Source of the DNA: an uncultured Collinsella sp.
GTDB taxonomy: Bacteria > Actinomycetota > Coriobacteriia > Coriobacteriales > Coriobacteriaceae
Assembly: GCA_934654795.1 (NCBI GenBank)
Contig: CAKUGT010000007.1
Location: 1 to 64,000 of the forward strand
Reading direction: 5' to 3'
Length of the DNA stretch: 64,000 bases
Within the stretch, counting starts at the first letter, position 1. The number at the start of each line of letters is the position of its first letter. Shown here in pieces: positions 58,101-64,000 of this stretch. A model generated the notes under the pieces. That model did not search any database and was not told the DNA's origin. It saw only the letters and a list, made by a program, of their open reading frames with translations. The translations under genes were made by a program, and so were the position numbers.

Positions 58101-61100
58101 ATGGCAAACTATAGTCCACAGCACTTTGAGCCTCGGGCCAAGGCCGTCAACGTCAAGGGCGTTGCCAACCGCGCCGTCGCAACCGTTTTGACGGCGGGCC
58201 TCATCGCTCAGCCGCTCATGTCGCCGCTGGCGGCAATCGCCGCACCGTCAACCGGTAACGGCGATTCTGTTCAGGGGGGGGGTAGTTCTGTAGAGAATAC
58301 CGTTGCCGCCGGTAACCAAGCGGTCGTAAAGACGGCTGCCCAGCTGGCCGAGGAGTCGGCAAAGCAGCTCAAGGACGCTCAGGCCGCCTACGATGCCGCC
58401 CAGAAGAACGCCGATGCGGCGGGCCAGTCTCAAAAGCAGGCGCAGCAGCAAAAGAATCAGGCCTCGCAGGCTGTGAGCGACAACGAAATCGAGCAGAACG
58501 CAGCAGAAGTCGCCGCGCTCCAGGAGAAGATTGACGAGCTCAAAGCCGCCGTCGAAAAGACCGAGCAGCAGCAGAAGAAGCTGGGCGACCTGAACGATCA
58601 GCTCGATCAAGCCAACAAGAGTGTCGAGGATAAGACCCAGGCGCTCAAGGACGCCAAGGCAAAGCAGGATGAGGCCAAGAAGGCCCTCGACGATGCCCAG
58701 GCCAAGCTCGAGGCCATGGGTATGGACGAGTACGAGGCCGCCAAGAAGGCCGTCGAGGACGCGCAGGCAAAGCTCGATGACGCCAATAAGGCCGTTACTA
58801 CTGCACAGGCCAATCTGGACCAGGCCAAGGCTGCCGAGGCCAGCGCCCAGCAGGAAAAGCAGAATACCGAGGCAGCTTTGACGACTGCCCAGGCCAAGAA
58901 GCAGGAGACTGCTGCTGCTCTCGCAGCCGCAACCACCGCGCGCGATAACGCCCAGCAGAAGCTCGACCAGGCGCAGGCTGCACTCGATGCAGCTGTCTCG
59001 GGCACGGGTATCGATTTGAACGCGCTCAAGGCTGCCAAGGTCACTGCTGCCAGCGAGCTCGCGACCGCGCAGGCCGCGCTCGATGCCGCGACGACTGCAG
59101 ACGCCACCGCACAGGCGAACCTGCAGGCTGCGCAGACTACCGTCACCGCCGCGCAGGAAAAGGCCAACGCCGCCAACGCTGCTGTGGCATCTGCCCAGTC
59201 TGCATACGATGCGGCAAACAAGGAGTACAAGGACGCGGCCAGTAAGCGTGACGCCGCGAAGACGGCATACGAGCAGGCCCAGCAGACCGAAGCCGACAAG
59301 AAGGCGGAGTACGACCGACTCGTCGAGGTTCGTCAGCAGAAGCGTGCTGAATACGATGCAATTTGCACCGAAGTTACATCGGCAAAGAGCGCTTATGATG
59401 CCGCGAGCGCTGAAGTCGACAAGCTTAACCAGCAGATTGCCGACCTCAAGTCGAACATGACCGTAGACCAGAATGTCATCAGCCAGGGTATGTTCGGCTT
59501 CATGAACTACATCATCGGCGGCAGCCAATTCACAGCCACGCAGAAACAGAACGCCCAGGACGCCGTATCGATGCTGACCGGTGCCGATGACAAGGCCGAG
59601 TGGTATGACAAGTACGTCGATCATGACATGTCTCGCGACACCAATCCACTTTCCTTGGAGCAGATGCGCAACGCCCTGACATATCTCGACACCCAGAACA
59701 ACCTCCGCAAGGCGAACGGTCAGTCGGCACTCAGCGTCAGCCTCCGCATGACTGTGGCAGCCGCCCTCAATACATCGTATTCATCGAACATCTGGGGACA
59801 CTCTGGCTGCTACTATGATAACGGTGAAAATCTTGCCGGCGGCGGCGGCGCATATACCGGCGGCGAGACTGAGGACACTCTCGGATGGCCCTATACCGGT
59901 CTCTACACTCAGGAGAAGGTTAATTACGAGAATTGGATTAAAAAGTACGGTGTGGATAGCGAGGCCGGCAAAGATCTCATGGCTCATCGCTATGATTCGT
60001 ACTATATCTCCCAAAACTATTACGATGTGTATCACGGTACAAAAGATGAGAACGGTAAGGAAAGAGGAGACAAGTGCGGGCACTATCTCAACATTATCGA
60101 TTCCGCCACGGTGGCTATCGGTATCGCAACCGGTAGCGGAAGGAACACCGATTCCGAGGTAACCGTATTCGATTACAGCGCTGATGACACTCAGGCTGAT
60201 TTCACTGTCTCCGAGTTCAAGAAGCTCCTGAACGACTACATCGCTTCCGCCTACAATGCAGGCGGCACGCAGGAGCAGAAGGAGCAGCTGAAGCAGCTGC
60301 AGAATAAGCTGGCAGAGGCGCAGAAAAATTACGGTTCAACCAGCAATGCCTACTACGCTGCCGTCAATAAAAAGGATTCCGCACGCGACGCCTATACCGC
60401 GGCCGACACGAATGTGAACACCGCCAAGGGCGAGTACGAGAAGGCTAAGTCCGGCACCGCCGCCGCGAAGACGGCATACGACGCCGCCGAAGCCAAACTC
60501 AAGGGTATCGACGTCAAGACGCCCAAGACCAAGCTCGACGCCGTCAAGAGCGAGGCCGCTACTGCCCAGGCAGCTCTCGATAAGGCAAACGCCACGCTTG
60601 CTGACAGCAAGACGAAGGCAGCCGATGCCGCTGCTCACAAGGCGAAGGCTCGCAGTGCCCGCGATGCCGCCAAGGCAAAGTCCGACAAGGCCAACGAGGC
60701 GTATGGCAACGCCACGGCTTCGGTTAAGGACCTTACTGCCAAGCGTGATGCTGCCAAGACGGACCTTACGAACAAGCAGGGCGCCCTTGACAAGGCCAAG
60801 AAGGCCGATGACGCCGCCCAGGCTGGCGTAGGCAAGGCCCAGGCCGCGGATGCACAGGCCGCGACCGCTCTTTCGGACGCCAAGCAGGCAGTTGCCGCCA
60901 AGAAGCAGGCTGTGTCCGACGCGCAGGCCAAGGCCAAGGCTGCCGAGGGTGAGCTGGCCACCGCACACAAGGCCTTCGAGCGCTTTGCCGGCGCCCAGAA
61001 GGCGGTCGACGACGCCAAGGCCGCTTATGACGCTGCCGTCGCCGGTGTCGCCGATGCCCAGAAGCAGCTCGAGGCCGCCAACGAAGCCGTTGTCGATGCG

Positions 61101-61610
61101 AACCTCGATATCGTCAAGGCCAAGGCCGAGCTTGCCAACGACGAGGCACTCAAGGCCGATCTTGAGGCTGTCGACCACAAGGCATCCCTTGCTGCGGGCA
61201 CGACGGGCAACGAGAAGCTGGTCAAGCTTAACGCTGCCTACGCTCGCTATAAGGTTGCCGTCGATGCCGCCGCTGGTCTCAAGGCTGCTCTGAGCGATGC
61301 CGATGCCAAGCTGTCCGATGCCAACGACGCCTATGCCGCCGCGCTGGCCGAGCTTGGCGATGCCAAGGATGCCCTGGCTGCCGCGCAGGCCGAGTACGAC
61401 AAGTATCATCCCAAGGCTGAGCCGCAGGCCAAGCCTCAGGTTGCGCAGGCTGCTGCAAAGGCCCCCGTTGCCAAGAAACAGGCCGCGCCTGCCGCGCTCG
61501 CCCAGACCGGTGATGACTCTGCGCTTGCGGGCGAGGTCTTCGTTATCGGCGGTATTACGCTCGTGGCTGCGGGCGTGACGCTGGGCGATCGTCGTCGCAA
61601 GCAGATGTAG
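58101..61610 (+). CDS. Cell-wall protein: coiled coil - CAP domain - coiled coil with LAQTG anchor
   Basis: Exported protein of 1169 residues. A signal peptide (about 1-48) precedes a long Ala/Lys/Gln coiled coil (about 80-460). A CAP/SCP-type domain follows (about 520-697), with NIWGHSGCYYDNGENLAGG, SEAGKDLMAHR and CGHYLNIIDSATVAIGIA, the usual CAP motif order with His and Glu. A second coiled coil (about 725-1115) leads to LAQTGDDS, a hydrophobic helix and DRRRKQM, a sortase signal with Ala-Gln in place of Pro-X. It likely projects the CAP domain from the wall. The ribosome site AAAGGGAG is strong. A terminator pair follows. Confidence 0.9.
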   Translation: MANYSPQHFEPRAKAVNVKGVANRAVATVLTAGLIAQPLMSPLAAIAAPSTGNGDSVQGGGSSVENTVAAGNQAVVKTAAQLAEESAKQLKDAQAAYDAAQKNADAAGQSQKQAQQQKNQASQAVSDNEIEQNAAEVAALQEKIDELKAAVEKTEQQQKKLGDLNDQLDQANKSVEDKTQALKDAKAKQDEAKKALDDAQAKLEAMGMDEYEAAKKAVEDAQAKLDDANKAVTTAQANLDQAKAAEASAQQEKQNTEAALTTAQAKKQETAAALAAATTARDNAQQKLDQAQAALDAAVSGTGIDLNALKAAKVTAASELATAQAALDAATTADATAQANLQAAQTTVTAAQEKANAANAAVASAQSAYDAANKEYKDAASKRDAAKTAYEQAQQTEADKKAEYDRLVEVRQQKRAEYDAICTEVTSAKSAYDAASAEVDKLNQQIADLKSNMTVDQNVISQGMFGFMNYIIGGSQFTATQKQNAQDAVSMLTGADDKAEWYDKYVDHDMSRDTNPLSLEQMRNALTYLDTQNNLRKANGQSALSVSLRMTVAAALNTSYSSNIWGHSGCYYDNGENLAGGGGAYTGGETEDTLGWPYTGLYTQEKVNYENWIKKYGVDSEAGKDLMAHRYDSYYISQNYYDVYHGTKDENGKERGDKCGHYLNIIDSATVAIGIATGSGRNTDSEVTVFDYSADDTQADFTVSEFKKLLNDYIASAYNAGGTQEQKEQLKQLQNKLAEAQKNYGSTSNAYYAAVNKKDSARDAYTAADTNVNTAKGEYEKAKSGTAAAKTAYDAAEAKLKGIDVKTPKTKLDAVKSEAATAQAALDKANATLADSKTKAADAAAHKAKARSARDAAKAKSDKANEAYGNATASVKDLTAKRDAAKTDLTNKQGALDKAKKADDAAQAGVGKAQAADAQAATALSDAKQAVAAKKQAVSDAQAKAKAAEGELATAHKAFERFAGAQKAVDDAKAAYDAAVAGVADAQKQLEAANEAVVDANLDIVKAKAELANDEALKADLEAVDHKASLAAGTTGNEKLVKLNAAYARYKVAVDAAAGLKAALSDADAKLSDANDAYAAALAELGDAKDALAAAQAEYDKYHPKAEPQAKPQVAQAAAKAPVAKKQAAPAALAQTGDDSALAGEVFVIGGITLVAAGVTLGDRRRKQM

Positions 61611-61678
61611 CGTTTCGGGCGTAGATTCTGCAAACGAACTTCGTTTCATAGCAGGAACGTTTCGATAGCTAAACCAAT

Positions 61679-61720
61679 AAGGCCGGCGCGCTGTTAAACG
61701 CAGCGCGCCGGCCTTTCTTT
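61679..61720 (+). terminator. Intrinsic terminator of the CAP surface protein gene
   Basis: AAGGCCGGCGCGCTG (61679-61693) and CAGCGCGCCGGCCTT (61701-61715) are perfect 15-bp arms, followed by TCTTT. Confidence 0.9.
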
Positions 61721-61731
61721 GCGTTGGTATC

Positions 61732-61771
61732 AAAAAGCCCGGTCGGTAGCCGCGAAAGCTACCGACCGGGC
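61732..61771 (-). terminator. Intrinsic terminator of the OPT transporter gene
   Basis: On the minus strand GCCCGGTCGGTAGC and GCTACCGACCGGGC form a perfect 14-bp stem followed by TTTTT. It lies 42 bases after the transporter stop. Confidence 0.9.
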
Positions 61772-61812
61772 AAATCGTAGGCAATATGGTTGCTGTCGAG
61801 CAGCTGCTCAGC

Positions 61813-63516
61813 TTAGCCCAGCAGGCTTAAGCCCACGGAGACAAACGCCAGGATAACGCCGACGATGGACTCGCCGCCGAGCAGGCCGCTGGCGACAACC
61901 AGGCCCTGTTCCTGGAAGGCGGCGTCCTTGGCAGCCCTCTCCTCGTCAGAAAGACCAGCGGTGGCGTCGCGGTGGGCGGACCACTTGTCGTAGGCGAGCT
62001 TGACGCAGGAGCCCAGGAATGCCGTGAGTGACATGTAGAACGGCAGGTACACGCCCAGGCCGATCATCATGGCTGGAATGCCGAGCCAGTACATGACGAT
62101 GCCGGCGATAAAGCCGCCAACGAACCACGGCACGCTCGGGATGCCCGAGACCATGGTGGCGACCACACTTGCCTGCGCGGCAACAAAGCTCTTGTCGGGG
62201 CCAAAGGCGTCCGGGCCATAGGCGGTGACGAGCGCGACCATGACGGCTGCGGCGACCAGGGCGCCCACGATGCCGCCAATAGCTTGGCCGATCCACTGCG
62301 CACGCGGGTTGGTGCCCAGCACGGCGCCGGCCTTAAAGTCGTTCATGACGTCGCCCGCAAGGCCGCACGCCACGGCTACGATGCCGGCGATAAAGAACAG
62401 CTTGACCTGAGCGATCTGTGCGAAGGCAGCCACGATGAGCATAACGATGAGGCCAAAGATTTCCATGGGGTCGATGCCCGTCTGGCCGCAGCTCTGTGCG
62501 CTCATGATGGTGGTGACAAAGGTGAACAGCGTGACGATGACGGCCGGAACGGGGCCAAGGTCAAGCACGATGGCGATGACCACGGCGATGGCGGCAGCGC
62601 CTAGGCCGATGATGCCGGCGTCGAGCTTAAGGGAGCCCGAGATGAGCGACTGCTCGTCGGTGTCGGTGGAGCTGTCGGCGGCAAGACCGCGGACGATGCC
62701 GGCGACCTGCGGCAGGATGTCCTTGAGGACGACGGCGACGCCAAAGCCCATCATAAGGCCCATGCCGAGGGACTTGACGATGCCCTGCGCAGTCACAACG
62801 TCGAACAGACCGGCAGCGGTGCCGCCCACGATGATGCCAAAGTTGCCCAGCAGCGCGCCGGCAAACCAGAAGGCGACCGGGGCGAAGCCCACGAGGAAGC
62901 CGACGGAGAGCAGCATGGGCGAGTTGTAGATACCAAAGGTCACGCCGGGGATGTTGAGCGTGCACAGCATGCTGGGCACCACGCCCAGGGCGTCGCGCAG
63001 CACGCTATAGATGCCGGCGATGGCCATGGAACCAAAGAGCTGCTTGCCGGTTTTGCCGCCAGCCTCGGTCGCGCGCAAAGTCTGAGCTGCGGCGTTGCCG
63101 GTGGGGAACTCAAGCGCGGCGTCCACGATAAAGTGACGGTGGATGAGCGCGGTGGCCAGCAGGCCCAGGATGGTGCCGGCGAGTGCCACGATAAACATGT
63201 CGAGCCAGCTGATCTGGTCGGCATAGCCCAGCATCCAGGCGCCCGGGATGGTAAACGCCAGGCCGCCGGCGACCATGGCGCCCGCGGACATGATGGTGTG
63301 GGTGACGTTTGCCTCGTTGAGGCTGGCGTTGCCCATGAGCTTAAGGAAGAACAGCGAGATGACGGCAGCGAAGACGATCGGCCAGGGGAGTGCGCCCATC
63401 TTGAGGGCGGTGTAGGCCGAGCTTGCCGTGATGATCACGCAGCCAAGGGCGCCGATGACGACGCCGCGCAGCGTGAGTTGCCCGCGCATCGAAGCGCGGT
63501 TCAAGGGATTGCTCAT
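61813..63516 (-). CDS. OPT-family oligopeptide transporter
   Basis: Inner-membrane protein of 567 residues with about 14 helices. The sequence begins LTLRGVVIGALGCVIITASSAYTALKMG and has ALEFPTGNAAAQTLRATEAG near residue 135, both hallmarks of bacterial OPT proteins. Members import peptides or, in some cases, metal chelates. The substrate here is unknown. AAAGGAG precedes the ATG. It is monocistronic with its own terminator and is divergent from coaX. Confidence 0.92.
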   Translation of the reverse strand: MSNPLNRASMRGQLTLRGVVIGALGCVIITASSAYTALKMGALPWPIVFAAVISLFFLKLMGNASLNEANVTHTIMSAGAMVAGGLAFTIPGAWMLGYADQISWLDMFIVALAGTILGLLATALIHRHFIVDAALEFPTGNAAAQTLRATEAGGKTGKQLFGSMAIAGIYSVLRDALGVVPSMLCTLNIPGVTFGIYNSPMLLSVGFLVGFAPVAFWFAGALLGNFGIIVGGTAAGLFDVVTAQGIVKSLGMGLMMGFGVAVVLKDILPQVAGIVRGLAADSSTDTDEQSLISGSLKLDAGIIGLGAAAIAVVIAIVLDLGPVPAVIVTLFTFVTTIMSAQSCGQTGIDPMEIFGLIVMLIVAAFAQIAQVKLFFIAGIVAVACGLAGDVMNDFKAGAVLGTNPRAQWIGQAIGGIVGALVAAAVMVALVTAYGPDAFGPDKSFVAAQASVVATMVSGIPSVPWFVGGFIAGIVMYWLGIPAMMIGLGVYLPFYMSLTAFLGSCVKLAYDKWSAHRDATAGLSDEERAAKDAAFQEQGLVVASGLLGGESIVGVILAFVSVGLSLLG

Positions 63517-63708
63517 ATAAAACTCCTTTGCGTATATCCGCTTCCCCCGGGAGCGCCGCTACGGATACGGCGCGGGAAGTCGGGTTACCAAGGGCCGCCG
63601 CGTGAGCTCGCGCACGACCGCGCACCAGTATAGCCGCAAGCTAGTCATTTTGGGATGACTGGTTTAGGTAGGCGATATACTGCTGGGCAGACGAAAGGAG
63701 CGCCGACG

Positions 63709-64000
63709 ATGCTTAATGGGTGCGCATATATATTGACGGTCGACGTGGGCAACACGTTCATTCGCTTTGGCCTGTTTGCAGAGGATTCGGCCGCGGCGCA
63801 GGAATGCCCGCTTGCGACGTGCGAGATCACGACGCCGTCGAGCATTACGGCCGATGAAGCGCGTATGCGTCTCGCTCAAGTCATGGCCGCGCTGGCGGCC
63901 GATGCGGGCATGCCGGGCACGCTTGCACCCACGGCTGCCGTGCTGAGCTGCGTGGTGCCGGCACTCGAACGCCCGTGGAAGGCGGCGCTTTCCCGTACCT
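63709..64000 (+). CDS. coaX: Type III pantothenate kinase, 5' part (cut by window end)
   Basis: First 97 codons of a CoaX-type kinase catalysing the first step of coenzyme A synthesis. The N-terminal phosphate-binding motif TVDVGNTFIRFGLF is diagnostic, and LSCVVPALERPWKAAL fits the second region. GAAAGGAG is eight bases before the ATG. The gene continues beyond the window. Gap 63517-63708 has a short palindrome AGTCAT...ATGACT (about 63642-63659) but no riboswitch I could identify. Confidence 0.93.
   Translation, partial: MLNGCAYILTVDVGNTFIRFGLFAEDSAAAQECPLATCEITTPSSITADEARMRLAQVMAALAADAGMPGTLAPTAAVLSCVVPALERPWKAALSRT

Noticed and set aside
57979..58191. Small gene starting at 57979 before the CAP protein
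   Set aside because: It has a fair ribosome site but runs into the start of the large gene in another frame and its sequence has no recognisable feature.
58248..61784. Long minus-strand open frames opposite the coiled-coil CAP protein
   Set aside because: Leu/Gly/Arg-rich shadows of the Ala/Lys repeat codons with no recognisable domain.

Overview
The window is a high-GC, gene-dense chromosomal segment of an anaerobic, probably gut-dwelling actinobacterium. It is most likely a Coriobacteriia member of the Collinsella type. This rests on base composition, on the gene families present (acyl-CoA dehydratase activase, FMN-binding respiratory proteins, LPXTG surface proteins, DUF389, OPT transporter) and on dense intergenic hairpin repeats. 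The genus is inferred from general knowledge, not from a database match. No rRNA, tRNA, prophage, insertion sequence or CRISPR array was seen.

Layout. 0-11 kb: a methyltransferase repair gene (ogt), a two-component system, a ClC channel, a GyrI-like protein with an SOS-box palindrome, a MacB-like ABC exporter, a MerR regulator and a membrane-bound XRE regulator. 11-13.6 kb: 6-phosphofructokinase and a membrane-anchored Ntn-type amide hydrolase. 13.6-24.9 kb (all minus strand): the most notable region, a flavin-based extracytosolic electron-transfer locus. It encodes an ECF transporter in two fused polypeptides (Gx-type S component + ATPase; ATPase + EcfT), a NusG-II protein, the flavinyl transferase ApbE, a NapH-like 4Fe-4S membrane protein, two membrane-anchored FMN-binding proteins and a giant sortase-anchored FMN-binding surface protein. 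25-31 kb: M18 aminopeptidase, a RelB-like/PIN toxin-antitoxin pair, a 2-hydroxyacid dehydrogenase, methionine aminopeptidase, a radical SAM protein. 31-34.3 kb: alpha/beta hydrolase, then a degenerate GGDEF-REC-HD-GYP protein with its own Hpt protein. 34.4-38.7 kb: a class I GATase-like hydrolase and a polar amino acid ABC operon. 39-46 kb: Fe-dependent alcohol dehydrogenase, DXS, an HD protein with a CmpB-like membrane protein, AmtB and P-II. 46-50 kb: TetR regulator with an MFS pump and clear operators, a HAD phosphatase and an SOS-box-linked small membrane peptide. 50-64 kb: TetR plus a 1596-residue dehydratase activase, a pseudogene, DUF389 with an EF-hand-like loop, a coiled-coil/CAP cell-wall protein, an OPT transporter and the start of type III pantothenate kinase.

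How parts work together. The flavin locus reads as one chain. ECF proteins would move flavin outward, ApbE would attach FMN to threonines of FMN-binding domains, the NapH-like protein would pass electrons across the membrane, and the membrane-anchored and wall-anchored flavoproteins would carry them out through the envelope. Intergenic space holds at least four families of inverted-repeat elements. The commonest (CCTGCCAAAA arms, AGGGACAGG loop) occurs seven times and three times supplies the stop codon of the upstream gene. Two SOS-box-like palindromes precede the gyrI-like gene and a 41-residue toxin-like peptide.
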